NCBI GenBank assembly: GCA_007695305.1
Contig: REEA01000064.1
Location: 1 to 64,000 of the forward strand
DNA: 64,000 nucleotides
From: Bacteroidia bacterium
GTDB lineage: Bacteria; Bacteroidota; Bacteroidia; Bacteroidales; UBA7960
Reading direction: 5' to 3'
Shown here piece after piece: positions 37,403 to 47,744 of this stretch. The position numbers were made by a program, and so were the translations under genes. Position 1 is the stretch's first letter. Each line of letters starts with the position of its first letter. The notes beneath the pieces were generated by a model. The model had not been told where the DNA came from, did no database searches, and saw only the letters and a list, made by a program, of their open reading frames with translations.

Positions 37403-38269
37403 ATGATCATTCTTGCAGATAGCGGAAGCACTAAAACCGACTGGGTAATACTGGATGGAAACCACACCATTGGAAATATCCAATCAGTAGGCCTAAACCC
37501 CTATTTTGTCAGCACTCCGGTGGTGGCACAGGTGGTGAGTGAAACGCTTTCCGAAAAAGTGGACAAGAAACTCATTGAAGCGGTTTATTTCTATGGAGCA
37601 GGTTGCTCGTCGCCAGGCAAGCAAAAAGTGATCAATGATGCGTTACAAATGGTGTTTCCGGAAAAACACACCGTAGTAGAGCATGATCTGTTGGCTGCCG
37701 CACGGGCATTATTCGGTAAATCACCGGGAGTTGCATGCATACTTGGAACAGGATCCAATTCCTGCTTATATAACGGTGCCCAGGTCACAGAGAGCCTGTT
37801 CTCCCTTGGATATATGTTTGGTGACGAAGGCAGCGGTGCACACCTTGGGAAAACCTTTATTGCAGACCATCTGAAGAACAGGGTGCCCCCTGAAATCACT
37901 GCAGCTTTCAAAGAACAATACAAGCTCAGCCATGAAGACATTCTTACCAACATCTATAAGAAAGCGAACCCCAACCGTTTCCTGGCATCTTTCACCCATT
38001 TTTTACGGATACACATCAGTCACCCCTATGTCAACCGGCTGGTCGTATCATGCTTTGACGCCTTTTTTGAAGAGCAGATTTCCAGGTATTCTGACTACCA
38101 GTCGGTGCCATTGGGTTGTATTGGTTCGGTGGCTTATCATTTCCGGGAAGTTTTTGAAATATCGGCACATAAAATGGGTATTAAACCAACGAAGTATATG
38201 TCGTCGCCCATGGAGGGTCTGGTTCGTTACCATTTGGGTGACATAGGAGAGCTTAGGGGAAGTGAGTAG
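37403..38269 (+). CDS. BadF/BadG-type ATPase / N-acetylglucosamine kinase-like protein
   Basis: 288 aa; MIILADSGSTKTDWVIL, ACILGTGSNSC, LGYMFGDEGSGAHLGK. Confidence 0.9.
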   Translation: MIILADSGSTKTDWVILDGNHTIGNIQSVGLNPYFVSTPVVAQVVSETLSEKVDKKLIEAVYFYGAGCSSPGKQKVINDALQMVFPEKHTVVEHDLLAAARALFGKSPGVACILGTGSNSCLYNGAQVTESLFSLGYMFGDEGSGAHLGKTFIADHLKNRVPPEITAAFKEQYKLSHEDILTNIYKKANPNRFLASFTHFLRIHISHPYVNRLVVSCFDAFFEEQISRYSDYQSVPLGCIGSVAYHFREVFEISAHKMGIKPTKYMSSPMEGLVRYHLGDIGELRGSE

Positions 38270-38380
38270 CTGTGGGGAGCAGGTAGTAAGTAAGAAGTAT
38301 GCAGTAAATAGCAGGTAGAAGGTAGTAGGTTAGCAGGTAGTATTGTCCTGAAACACATTTCCACATTTCCACATTTACAC
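38261..38380. repeat. Word-array island C (period-7 nnnAGTA and period-8 ACATTTCC arrays)
   Basis: 38279-38342 gcaggta|gtaagta|agaagta|tgcagta|aatagca|ggtagaa|ggtagta|ggttagca|ggtagta; 38355-38378 acatttcc|acatttcc|acatttac. Confidence 0.86.
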
Positions 38381-38398
38381 GTTTTGTTGGAACCACTG

Positions 38399-39301
38399 TT
38401 ATCGCTGAAGAATATGGTTCAAGATACCAGATCTGTCTTCCGGGTGAAACCATGTGGCATCATCATACCTTTTAAACCAGGTAAGTTGCCGTTTGGCATA
38501 TCTGCGGGTGTTTGTTTTTATTTTTTCGATGGCCAATTCCAGGTTCCAGCGGTTAGCGAGCCAGTCAAAGAGTTCCTTATACCCCAGGGTATTCAGGGCG
38601 TTGTGATGACGCATGGGGTACATGCCGATTGCTTCTTCGATGAGCCCCCGCCGGATCATTTCATCCGTTCGATTGTTGATTCGTTGGAAGAGTTCCACCC
38701 TGGGTCTGTTGATAATGACGCGTTTTATGCGGAAAGGTCTATGCTGCGGCTGTTTTTTCCTGAGTGTTGAAAACGGTTGTCCGGATGAAAAATATACTTC
38801 CAGGGCGCGCATCATTCTTTTGGGGTTTGCGCGGTCAACTTCGTTATAAAAGGAGGGATCAATTTTTCTGAGCCAGTTGCGCAATCCTGTGATACCTTCG
38901 TTGGCGAATATTTGTTTAACCTTTTGCCGTTGGGCCGGATCGGGGTCAGGGAGATCATCAATTCCGCCGTATATGGTATCCAGGTACAAGCCTGATCCAC
39001 CTGTCAGGATTACATGATCCTTTAGCCGGAACAAGTTGTTGATAATCTCCAGGGCTTGTGTTTCATAGATGGCCACGTTGTAATAATCGCGGATGGAAAG
39101 ATGTCCGATGAGGTGATGGGGTATTTGCTGTCTTTCTTCTTTTGTGGGGCTGGCTGATCCGATCTGTAATTCACGGTAAAACTGGCGTGCATCGGCGGAT
39201 ACGATCTCTGTTTTGATTTCACGGGCAAGGTCGATACACAGCGATGTTTTCCCTACAGCCGTTGGGCCGGCTATCATCACCAGTGTTTTATCTTTCTTCA
39301 T
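38399..39301 (-). CDS. miaA: tRNA dimethylallyltransferase
   Basis: MKKDKTLVMIAGPTAVGKTSLCIDLAREIKTEIVSADARQFYRELQIGSA; RRYAKRQLTWFKR; start moved to Met before KKDKTLV. Confidence 0.95.
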   Translation of the reverse strand: MKKDKTLVMIAGPTAVGKTSLCIDLAREIKTEIVSADARQFYRELQIGSASPTKEERQQIPHHLIGHLSIRDYYNVAIYETQALEIINNLFRLKDHVILTGGSGLYLDTIYGGIDDLPDPDPAQRQKVKQIFANEGITGLRNWLRKIDPSFYNEVDRANPKRMMRALEVYFSSGQPFSTLRKKQPQHRPFRIKRVIINRPRVELFQRINNRTDEMIRRGLIEEAIGMYPMRHHNALNTLGYKELFDWLANRWNLELAIEKIKTNTRRYAKRQLTWFKRYDDATWFHPEDRSGILNHILQR

Positions 39302-39908
39302 CAAACTCATCAGGTTCCGATGGTCCGTTCTCATCAAAAAAATCGTCTTCACCCTCAATCTGATCAAAGTGTGACAAGTCCTCAAGAGAGGGTTGACCGT
39401 CATCGAAGGCAAAGTCCATGGATGTTTCCACCCCTGGTATTTGTTTCGGGGTGGCAGCCAATTCGCGTGGCACGGGCCCCACAACCTTGCTGAAATGCGG
39501 ATATCCCTGATCAGGTTTGGCCGGTGTAATTTTTATCAACTCAATATAAAAGGTCCACTGGTTCAGATTATCATATACAAACAGCAGTCGTTGATGCGGG
39601 TCGTCAATATAGTCCTTCAGGATGCATTCATGCATCAGGAGGGATTTTTTTGTTGATTCCGAAGGTTCTTCCACCAAATCGTCTTCACCGGGGGGTGCAA
39701 TGGGATCCATATCAATAAGCTGTATTTCCGTTTTTTTCCTGAAGCGGTGGTCGCAAATGAAGAAGGATGCCAGCATACCGGGATCCAGACCCAGGTTGCC
39801 AAGAATAGCCTGGTGAAAATCCTCAAATGTTTGGTCAGCACGAAGTTCGATTTCACGCAAAAAATCGTCCTGCTCTTCGAATCTGGTTTTAAACTTGTAA
39901 ATCAGCAT
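39288..39908 (-). CDS. pRiA4b ORF-3-like domain protein
   Basis: 206 aa; MLIYKFKTRFEEQDDFLREIELRADQTFEDFHQAILGNLGLDPGMLASFFICDHRFRKKTEI. Confidence 0.8.
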   Translation of the reverse strand: MLIYKFKTRFEEQDDFLREIELRADQTFEDFHQAILGNLGLDPGMLASFFICDHRFRKKTEIQLIDMDPIAPPGEDDLVEEPSESTKKSLLMHECILKDYIDDPHQRLLFVYDNLNQWTFYIELIKITPAKPDQGYPHFSKVVGPVPRELAATPKQIPGVETSMDFAFDDGQPSLEDLSHFDQIEGEDDFFDENGPSEPDEFDEER

Positions 39909-39965
39909 ACATGACCTGTTCTGTAACCGGTTTTTTCAGTTACATTGATAACACAAAAGTAAGGA

Positions 39966-41417
39966 TTAATTTTTTGAATTTTCTTTTGTCAGACCTAATT
40001 TTTCTCCTTCACTGATCATTAGTTTCAAAGCTTCTTCCCTGTTATTGGGGATTATGCCGTCGAGAATGGCTTCGCGGATTGCTGTTTTGATGATTCCAAC
40101 CTCCGGAGAAGGAGACATGCCAAACGCTTCCATGATATCTTCACCCGACACGGGAGGTTGCCAGTTTCGCAGGCGGTCTTTTTCTTCAATTTCTTTGAGT
40201 TTTTTTCTGACGATCCGGAAGTTTTCCAGGTAGCGGGTTACTTTGTCCCGGTTTCCTGAGGTAATGTCAGCCTCGCAAAGGAGCATCAGGTCGTCGATAT
40301 CATCGCCTGCATCAAAAAGCAATCGACGTATAGCCGAGTCGGAGACAATACTTTCGGTGAGTGCGATGGGACGTAAGTGCAGCAATACCAGTTTTTGCAC
40401 GTACCTCATTTTTTCGTTCAACGGTAACTTGAGGCGCTTAAATATTTTGTACACCATTTTTTTTCCGAGCATTTCATGCCCGTAAAAAGTCCAGCCAATT
40501 TTTTCGTCGTAGCGTTTGGTGGCAGGTTTGGCGATATCGTGCAGCAATGCGGCCCAGCGGAGCCATAAATCCGACGTTTCCTGCGCCAGGTTATCCAGCA
40601 CTTGCATGGTGTGGTAAAAATTGTCCTTATGTGCATTTCCATCCACAACATCAACGCCATACATATCATCCAATTCAGGAAAAAAGTGTTTCAGCAGTCC
40701 GGAGGCCCGTAGCATTTTGATCCCTTTTCCCGGTACCGGACACATCATGATCTTGTTAAACTCATCCATTACCCGTTCGATGGATACAATACTTATCCGT
40801 TCGGCATTTTTTTTAATGGATTCAAAGGAAGCGGTATCAACTTCAAAGTCCAGCTGGGCAGCAAACCTGATGGCACGCATCATCCGGAGGGGGTCATCCG
40901 AATAGGTCACATCCGGATCCAGGGGGGTACGAATCAAACGGTTTTCAATGTCCCGAACCCCTCCAAACGGATCAAGCAAATTGCCATAATCTTTTTTGTT
41001 CAAACTGATTGCCAATGTATTGATGGTAAAATCGCGCCGGCTTATATCGTCTGCCAATGTACCATCTTCAACCACTGGTTTTCGTGAATCAGCCCGGTAA
41101 GATTCCTTTCGGGCACCCACAAATTCTATTTCCCAGTTACGGTACTTTAACATTGCCGTGCCGAAGTTCTTAAACGTCTTCATGTGACCTTTCCGGTTCA
41201 GCTTGTCTGCAACCTTGGCTGCCAGTTCAATACCGCTTCCCACAATCACAATATCGATATCTTTAGAAGGCCTTTCCAGGATGATATCTCTCACCCATCC
41301 CCCTATCACATAGACAGGTTTTTTCATCTCAGCGGCTGCTTCTGCAACCACTTCAAAGATTCTCCTGTTGGTGTATTCTGAAAAATTTCTCACTCTGTTC
41401 AGTTTAATAAAGATCAT
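39966..41417 (-). CDS. CCA tRNA nucleotidyltransferase/poly(A) polymerase family with HD domain
   Basis: 483 aa; [56 protein letters not shown]. Confidence 0.95.
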   Translation of the reverse strand: MIFIKLNRVRNFSEYTNRRIFEVVAEAAAEMKKPVYVIGGWVRDIILERPSKDIDIVIVGSGIELAAKVADKLNRKGHMKTFKNFGTAMLKYRNWEIEFVGARKESYRADSRKPVVEDGTLADDISRRDFTINTLAISLNKKDYGNLLDPFGGVRDIENRLIRTPLDPDVTYSDDPLRMMRAIRFAAQLDFEVDTASFESIKKNAERISIVSIERVMDEFNKIMMCPVPGKGIKMLRASGLLKHFFPELDDMYGVDVVDGNAHKDNFYHTMQVLDNLAQETSDLWLRWAALLHDIAKPATKRYDEKIGWTFYGHEMLGKKMVYKIFKRLKLPLNEKMRYVQKLVLLHLRPIALTESIVSDSAIRRLLFDAGDDIDDLMLLCEADITSGNRDKVTRYLENFRIVRKKLKEIEEKDRLRNWQPPVSGEDIMEAFGMSPSPEVGIIKTAIREAILDGIIPNNREEALKLMISEGEKLGLTKENSKN

Positions 41418-41509
41418 GTAACAGGACAGGCATTTTTTGCAGCATTAAATTGCTGCCGCCAATGCGGGCAGACCATCTTTACATGCAGCCAAAGCCGGTA
41501 TCATCCGAT

Positions 41510-42079
41510 TTAATTGCGAATCACCCTGATTTCACCAGCGGGGTCCAGTTTAACAATTGTGGAAGGCTTCGGACGCGGAATCGTCTGATGCTTTAAGGGT
41601 ACAATATAGTCAACGGCATCTTTAATGGGTTGCACAATGGTACTGAATACAAAAGGATTGGCAGCCCCCGAAACATTGGCTGATGTTGAGGTGATGGGCT
41701 TCCCGAATGCATCCAGCAACTTCTGACAAAATTCATGATTGGGTATGCGTATAGCAATGGACCCGTCGGGAGCAAGCAGGTTCCTTGGCAATCTGCGCGC
41801 TTCCGGGTAAATAATCGTCAAAGGATCCTTTATACTGTTAATCAGCTCTTCCGCAGTTTCCGGAACTTCCTTTACATAATTCCTTAACATCTCCAGATCC
41901 TTTACAAGGATAATCAGCGATTTTTCTTGCATCCGCTCCTTGATATGGTAAACTCTTTCAATGGCCTTGCCATTTGTGGCATCACAACCGATACCCCATA
42001 TGGTATCAGTAGGATATAGTATGGTACCCCCATTTCTCAGGACATCCAAAGCTTCCTTCACATCAGAATCCAGCGACAT
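41510..42079 (-). CDS. L-threonylcarbamoyladenylate synthase (TsaC/Sua5 family)
   Basis: GGTILYPTDTIWGIGCDATN; SLIILVKDLEMLRNYV; ITSTSANVSGAANP; start moved to internal Met. Confidence 0.95.
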   Translation of the reverse strand: MSLDSDVKEALDVLRNGGTILYPTDTIWGIGCDATNGKAIERVYHIKERMQEKSLIILVKDLEMLRNYVKEVPETAEELINSIKDPLTIIYPEARRLPRNLLAPDGSIAIRIPNHEFCQKLLDAFGKPITSTSANVSGAANPFVFSTIVQPIKDAVDYIVPLKHQTIPRPKPSTIVKLDPAGEIRVIRN

Positions 42080-42140
42080 ACAGAAAACTACATTAATTGT
42101 TAATAATATCAATAACTATACATTCAACTCCCATGCCAGA

Positions 42141-42989
42141 TTATCGACTCATTTGTTTTACTTTTTTTGGTTCGGATTTACCCGAGGTTTTTATCATATG
42201 CCTCAGTTTTACATACTTTTGAAAGCACAGAAATGCATCCTGATAACTTACGACAAAGCCCATATAGCCCATTAGGAAACCACGTTTAACCACAAAATGT
42301 TGAATAAACCGCCAAAAAGTTTTATAAACCACCTTCCAGGCCGAACACGATACCCCTTTCCTGAAGGCTTCGGCAGCAGCTATGGTACTGAATCTGTTGA
42401 TGGTATCAACATGTTCTTCATAAGAATCACACATCCAATGCAATAAATCCCCCTTAAGCCTGGTAACACGTGCATCCGCATCCATAACCACTTTGTCGTG
42501 AGGATTTACTCCACCCCATTTCCCTTTACGACGATCCCAAAGCCTTAATTTCCTGTCGGGATAATGATTTGTATAACGCAACCATTTACCGCAAAATCGA
42601 TTGAGGCGGTTAAAACGATACCCGTCGTGGCTCCAGTTATCCTTTACCCGGATGATTTCCTTTGTCAGCTCTTCCGATAAAGCCTCATCGGCATCCAGCG
42701 ACAGCACGTGATCATGGGTTGCTTTGTCAAGCGCATAGTTTTTTTGCTCGATGTATCCGAGAAATGGCTGTGTATAAAATGCCACACCCAATGATCTGCA
42801 TATCTCTGGTGTACGGTCAGTTGATCCGGAATCGACCACGACCACCTCTTCCGCCACTTTTTGTAAAGAGCGGATGCATTGTCCGATATATTTTTCTTCA
42901 TTCAGCGCAATAATAACTGCGGATATGGGAGGCATGGGTTTACTGTTTGTGGGCAAATGTAAACGATTTTTTAATTCGATGCTGCACAA
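42141..42989 (-). CDS. Family 2 glycosyltransferase (WaaE/KdtX-like)
   Basis: 282 aa; PPISAVIIALNEEKYIGQCIRSLQKVAEEVVVVDSGSTDRTPEICRSLG, LSLDADEAL. Confidence 0.92.
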   Translation of the reverse strand: MCSIELKNRLHLPTNSKPMPPISAVIIALNEEKYIGQCIRSLQKVAEEVVVVDSGSTDRTPEICRSLGVAFYTQPFLGYIEQKNYALDKATHDHVLSLDADEALSEELTKEIIRVKDNWSHDGYRFNRLNRFCGKWLRYTNHYPDRKLRLWDRRKGKWGGVNPHDKVVMDADARVTRLKGDLLHWMCDSYEEHVDTINRFSTIAAAEAFRKGVSCSAWKVVYKTFWRFIQHFVVKRGFLMGYMGFVVSYQDAFLCFQKYVKLRHMIKTSGKSEPKKVKQMSR

Positions 42990-43140
42990 TTACGAATAAT
43001 TCAACGTACCATGGAATCTTGTCAGGGGTTAAACTTTTTTGTCATTTCCATAAAAAGAATGGATAACCCGGACGTTGTCGGTCACAGGTCGCCATATACT
43101 GTTATTGTTTGCAAATTTTGGAAATTTGCGGGAGTGTGAT

Positions 43141-43956
43141 TTATACAGCCACCTGGTGCTGCCGCAAGGCTTCATTCAGACTGGTTTTGCGGTCAGTGCT
43201 TTCTTTTCTCTTACCGATAATAAAGGCGCATGGTACATTGTATGTACCTGCGGGAAATTGTTTTGCCATGCTTCCCGGAATAACTACTGAACGGGCAGGC
43301 ACCCTCCCCTGGTATTCGATGGGTTCGGGGCCGCTTACATCAATAATTTTTGTGGATGCTGTCAGAACCACATTGGCACCAAGCACGGCTTCCTTCTCCA
43401 CATGCACCCCTTCCACCACGATACAACGTGAACCGATGAAGCTATGGTCTTCGATGATAACGGGGGCTGCCTGAACCGGTTCCAGCACGCCGCCAATACC
43501 AACCCCTCCGCTCAAATGCACATGTTTCCCGATTTGTGCGCAGCTGCCCACGGTAGCCCAGGTATCTACCATGGTGCCTGTATCCACATAAGCACCAATA
43601 TTTACATAAGACGGCATCATTACCACATCAGTGGCAAGATAAGCCCCATACCTGGCAATGGCATGAGGCACAACCCTTACACCAAGTTGCTGGTAGCCTC
43701 GTTTCAGAGGAATTTTATCATGAAACTCAAATGGCCCCAGCTCAATACGTTCCATTTCGCGAATGGGGAAATAGAGAATAACCGCTTTCTTCACCCAGTC
43801 ATTTACCATCCAGCCGTTATCCGTTGGTTCAGCCACACGAATTCTGCCGGCATCAAGCAGGGCAATTACCTCGTCGATGGTCTTTCGCACCCAGCCGTCT
43901 GACAATAATGATCGTTCCTCCCACGCAGCTTCAATGGTTTCCTTTAGTTTTTCCAT
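43141..43956 (-). CDS. dapD: 2,3,4,5-tetrahydropyridine-2,6-dicarboxylate N-succinyltransferase
   Basis: 271 aa; left-handed beta-helix; VMMPSYVNIGAYVDTGTMVDTWATVGSCAQIGKHVHLSGGVGIGGVLEP. Confidence 0.96.
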   Translation of the reverse strand: MEKLKETIEAAWEERSLLSDGWVRKTIDEVIALLDAGRIRVAEPTDNGWMVNDWVKKAVILYFPIREMERIELGPFEFHDKIPLKRGYQQLGVRVVPHAIARYGAYLATDVVMMPSYVNIGAYVDTGTMVDTWATVGSCAQIGKHVHLSGGVGIGGVLEPVQAAPVIIEDHSFIGSRCIVVEGVHVEKEAVLGANVVLTASTKIIDVSGPEPIEYQGRVPARSVVIPGSMAKQFPAGTYNVPCAFIIGKRKESTDRKTSLNEALRQHQVAV

Positions 43957-44044
43957 TATTCAAACATTTTTTATCATCCTGAACCTTCCGGAAACACCTT
44001 TTTTATTGTTTCCAATGGTCTTTCCCGGTATGAAATTGTATATA

Positions 44045-44052
44045 CAAATATA
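44045..44052 (-). promoter_or_regulatory. Candidate -7 box for dapD
   Basis: caaatata (TATATTTG on minus). Confidence 0.4.
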
Positions 44053-44105
44053 AGATTATTTCCCGGCACGGAACGTCAAACCTTCTGCTACCCGGTCTGA
44101 ATGTG

Positions 44106-44113
44106 TATCTTTG
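44106..44113 (+). promoter_or_regulatory. Candidate -7 box for ruvX
   Basis: TATCTTTG lies inside the longest ORF (44101), supporting translation from 44128. Confidence 0.5.
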
Positions 44114-44127
44114 CAGAAAAAGCATTC

Positions 44128-44556
44128 ATGGGCAGGATATTAGCCATCGATTATGGTCAAAAACGTGCGGGTATCGCCGTAACGGATGGACTAAAAATGA
44201 TTGCAGGCGGTCTGTGTACATTGCATGTTAAGGATGTAATGCCTTTTTTGAAAGAATACATTACCAGGGAAAATGTGGAGTGCATTGTGGTGGGAGAACC
44301 ATTTGACATGAAAAACCGTGCTTCTGATGCAACAAGATTTATTGATCCTTTTGTGAAACACTTACGCAAACAATTTCCGCACATTCCTGTTGAAAGAATA
44401 GATGAGCGATTTACTTCGCAAATGGCTATGCAAACAATGATTGATGCCGGGTTAAGGAAGAAAGCGAGACAAAACAAAGCCCTGGTTGATACCATCAGTG
44501 CCACCATTATTCTACAATATTATTTGGAAAAACGGTCAAGAGAGAACAGTTTATGA
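44128..44556 (+). CDS. ruvX: Putative Holliday junction resolvase (YqgF family)
   Basis: MGRILAIDYGQKRAGIAVTD, IVVGEPFDMKN, DERFTSQMA. Confidence 0.94.
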   Translation: MGRILAIDYGQKRAGIAVTDGLKMIAGGLCTLHVKDVMPFLKEYITRENVECIVVGEPFDMKNRASDATRFIDPFVKHLRKQFPHIPVERIDERFTSQMAMQTMIDAGLRKKARQNKALVDTISATIILQYYLEKRSRENSL

Positions 44557-45116
44557 AGATCTTACCCATTCGCGCATATGGCGACCCGGTGCTCAGGCAG
44601 CGGGCAAAATTTATAGATAAGGATCATCCGGGCTTACAGGAGTTGATTGACAACATGTGGACCACCATGTACCGGGCCCAGGGTGTAGGTCTGGCCGCTC
44701 CCCAGGTGGGCGAAAGTATCAGGTTGTTTGTGATAGATGCCACACCCTATGCGGAAGAAGACCCCTTACTGGACGGGTTCAAAAAAGTGTTCATCAATGC
44801 AGAAATTCTTGAGGAAACAGGCAAAGAGTGGCTTTTTAATGAGGGATGTCTCAGTTTCCCGGAGCTGCGTGAAGACATCAAACGTCAACCGGTTATCAGG
44901 ATGCGTTTCCAGGATGAGGCATTCAACACTTATGAAGAGACTTTTGAGGGACTTGCTGCCAGAATAATCCAACATGAATATGATCATATCGAAGGCGTTC
45001 TCATGGTGGATCATTTCTCACCGCTGAAGAAGCGTCTACTTAAGAAAAAGCTCCACAACATATCCGCAGGGCGACTAGCCACCTCTTATCCGATGAAATT
45101 TCCAATAAGAAAGTAG
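44553..45116 (+). CDS. def: Peptide deformylase
   Basis: 187 aa; GVGLAAPQVG, EGCLSFP, QHEYDHIEG. Confidence 0.98.
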   Translation: MKILPIRAYGDPVLRQRAKFIDKDHPGLQELIDNMWTTMYRAQGVGLAAPQVGESIRLFVIDATPYAEEDPLLDGFKKVFINAEILEETGKEWLFNEGCLSFPELREDIKRQPVIRMRFQDEAFNTYEETFEGLAARIIQHEYDHIEGVLMVDHFSPLKKRLLKKKLHNISAGRLATSYPMKFPIRK

Positions 45117-45118
45117 TC

Positions 45119-46345
45119 ATGTACCACCGATACAGACTTTCCAATGGTATCCGGCTGATACACCGTGACACATCCTCGCCCGTGGCTCACTGCGGACTGT
45201 TTATCAACACCGGTTCGCGCGATGAAACCGATGATGAACAAGGGGTGGCTCATTTTATTGAACACGTTATCTTTAAAGGAACAAACAAGCGCAAAGCCTT
45301 TCATATCCTAAGCCACATGGAAAACGTGGGCGGCGAGATCAATGCTTTCACATCCAAAGAAGAGACCTGTATTTACGGCTCATTTATGCATTCATTCTAT
45401 GACAGGTGGTTCGACATCGTGGCAGATATTATCTTTCACTCCTCCTTTCCTGAAAAAGAAATAAAAAAAGAAAAAGACATTGTTATTGATGAGATCAATT
45501 CCTACAAAGACAGTCCCTCTGAGCAAATCCTGGATGATTTTGATGAGGTTGTTTTCGACGGTCATCCGTTGGGCAGGAATATTTTGGGAACGCCGGCACA
45601 TATAAAGAAATATGACCGGGCCATGATCAAGGCATTTATGGATAGAAATTACGTGACCGGCGAAATGGTCATTTGCTCCGTTGGCCGTATTGATTTCCAA
45701 AAGCTTATACGTCTTGCTGAAACGTTTTTCGGGGGAGCGTATATGAGCATCAGGCAACAAAAGCGGTACGCCCATACGAACTACCTGCCCATGCAAAAAA
45801 CCATTACCAGGCAAAATCACCAGGCGCATTGCGTTACCGGTAACAAAGCATACAGTATCCTGCACGGGAAAAAAACAGCATTGTATTTGCTGAATAATCT
45901 GCTCGGCGGGCCGGGACTGACCTCAAGATTAAACATGGCCGTAAGGGAGAAGCACGGTTTCTGTTATCACATTGAAAGCATTTACCAGCCTTATTCCGAT
46001 TCCGGCATCTTTAGTATCTATTTTGGCACCGACCCTGAATACGTGGAAAAAACCTTCTTGCTCATTAACAGGGAGTTGACACGCTTGCGTGGTCAAAAGC
46101 TTGGTAATCTGCAGATGAAAAGGGCAAAAAATCAGCTTTGTGGACAAGTGAACATCGCACACGAGTCGGCGCTGAACGAAATGTTGTTTATCGGGAAACA
46201 GATTCTTCATTATGACCGTACTGATACGCTTGAAGACATCAACAGGCGCATAGATGCAGTATCGGCAGAGGATATGTTGCATGTAGCAAACGAGGTCTTT
46301 GATCCGGGGCAAATGAGTCTGCTTACTTATAAACCGGGTGAATAA
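45119..46345 (+). CDS. M16 family metallopeptidase
   Basis: 408 aa; VAHFIEHVIFKGT (HxxEH) and GGEINAFTSKEETCIY. Confidence 0.95.
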   Translation: MYHRYRLSNGIRLIHRDTSSPVAHCGLFINTGSRDETDDEQGVAHFIEHVIFKGTNKRKAFHILSHMENVGGEINAFTSKEETCIYGSFMHSFYDRWFDIVADIIFHSSFPEKEIKKEKDIVIDEINSYKDSPSEQILDDFDEVVFDGHPLGRNILGTPAHIKKYDRAMIKAFMDRNYVTGEMVICSVGRIDFQKLIRLAETFFGGAYMSIRQQKRYAHTNYLPMQKTITRQNHQAHCVTGNKAYSILHGKKTALYLLNNLLGGPGLTSRLNMAVREKHGFCYHIESIYQPYSDSGIFSIYFGTDPEYVEKTFLLINRELTRLRGQKLGNLQMKRAKNQLCGQVNIAHESALNEMLFIGKQILHYDRTDTLEDINRRIDAVSAEDMLHVANEVFDPGQMSLLTYKPGE

Positions 46346-46392
46346 ATGATTGCGGGTCTTTACGTGACTTATTAAAAATTAGAATATTTACA

Positions 46393-47046
46393 ATGGATTT
46401 CGTTAACCCTGACATAGAGAAATATGCAATGGCTTTCAGTAGTCCGGAGCCTGAAGTGCTGCAGCGGTTGAGCCGTGATACCCAGGCAAAGATTTTAAAG
46501 CCACGGATGCTGTCGGGTCATTTACAAGGCCGCTTTCTCTCTTTTGTAAGTCGCATGCTGAAACCGCGGCGCATTCTCGAAATCGGCACCTATACCGGCT
46601 ATTCTGCCATTTGTCTGGCAGAGGGTCTGACCGGGGACGGTATTCTTCACACCATTGATCACAACGCGGAGCTGGAAGATTTTGCCCGGGTCTATTTTAA
46701 AATGGCCGGGGTGGATCATCAGGTGAAACAGCATATTGGTGAAGCGCTGGATATTTTGCCGCTGTTGGATGATACCTTTGACCTGGTTTTCATTGATGCG
46801 GATAAACCCAACTATATACGTTATTTCGAGATTCTTTATCCCCGTTTGCGGGAAGGGGCTATTGTGCTGGCCGACAATGCTCTTTGGAGCGGAAAGGTAC
46901 TGGATTCAGAAGAAAGCATGGACGATGACACGGCAGGTATCGCACGTTTTAACAGGTATATCAGAGAACACCCGGGTGTTTATCATGTATTACTGCCATT
47001 TCGTGATGGTGTAATGCTCATTGAGAAAACCGGCAAGCATCAATAA
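46393..47046 (+). CDS. O-methyltransferase (caffeoyl-CoA/catechol OMT-like)
   Basis: 217 aa; ILEIGTYTGYSAICLAEGL, FDLVFIDADKPNY, VLADNALWSGKV. Confidence 0.95.
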   Translation: MDFVNPDIEKYAMAFSSPEPEVLQRLSRDTQAKILKPRMLSGHLQGRFLSFVSRMLKPRRILEIGTYTGYSAICLAEGLTGDGILHTIDHNAELEDFARVYFKMAGVDHQVKQHIGEALDILPLLDDTFDLVFIDADKPNYIRYFEILYPRLREGAIVLADNALWSGKVLDSEESMDDDTAGIARFNRYIREHPGVYHVLLPFRDGVMLIEKTGKHQ

Positions 47047-47744
47047 GGATGCAGCCCAAACTCCAGGCCCGCACTCCAGCGGGGCAACTCGGGCAAATCA
47101 GCACTGCCGGCAAATAAATCGGAAACACGGTAATTTCCTTTCAGGACGATGTTGTTGAAGCCTAACCTGGCCATAATTCCATATTCAAAAGTAGCCGGAT
47201 AATCCATCCTTGTTCGCCTGGTACGGACGCGCTCACCATTATCGGTCACATCATGGGTCACCTGCCGAACATGGAAATTCCAGGCACCATAGGCTCCAAT
47301 GTCTGCAAAACGGCCAATATAATCTCCCCGTTGCGCGAAATTTACACGTTGATAAAGGCCTGCGCCTCCCTGGAGAAATATCAGTTTTTCTTTGTCGTGA
47401 ATGATGGTATCAGGAACTTCTTTGCCCATGTGCTGTCGGATATGAAAGGCAGATCGCCTGAATACCCATTCACTGCCTGCCGAAAAAACGTCTGAGAAAC
47501 GTCTTTTATACCGGTATCCAAATTCAAGAGACCGGGATCGTCCATACAGAACCTCAGCGGCCTCTGTTTCAGGAGGTCCTATCAGAAAATGAAGACCCAC
47601 CCACGTATGGGTGTAATGCTTGCGATTCATGCCGAATTCCCTTTCCGGCTCATCCCTGAGGTCTTCCGCGATAACAATGCTTTGTGTAAATGCGGTGTTA
47701 TAGGCAAGAAGGATGTACAATAAAAAGACCAGTCGTATCATCAA
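47040..47744 (-). CDS. Hypothetical exported protein, probable outer-membrane beta-barrel
   Basis: 234 aa; signal peptide MMIRLVFLLYILLAYNTAFTQ; beta-rich body. Confidence 0.65.
   Translation of the reverse strand: MMIRLVFLLYILLAYNTAFTQSIVIAEDLRDEPEREFGMNRKHYTHTWVGLHFLIGPPETEAAEVLYGRSRSLEFGYRYKRRFSDVFSAGSEWVFRRSAFHIRQHMGKEVPDTIIHDKEKLIFLQGGAGLYQRVNFAQRGDYIGRFADIGAYGAWNFHVRQVTHDVTDNGERVRTRRTRMDYPATFEYGIMARLGFNNIVLKGNYRVSDLFAGSADLPELPRWSAGLEFGLHPY

Noticed and set aside
38253-38453. 66-aa minus-strand ORF with YYLLTYYLLPA repeats
   Set aside because: It is a read-through of the island C heptamer array and the end of miaA; the repetitive peptide follows from the DNA repeat.
39288-39908. pRiA4b ORF-3-like protein as a sign of a plasmid or IS1096-type mobile element
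   Set aside because: The domain name is historical; the gene overlaps miaA by a few bases in a housekeeping cluster, with no terminal repeats or transposase nearby.
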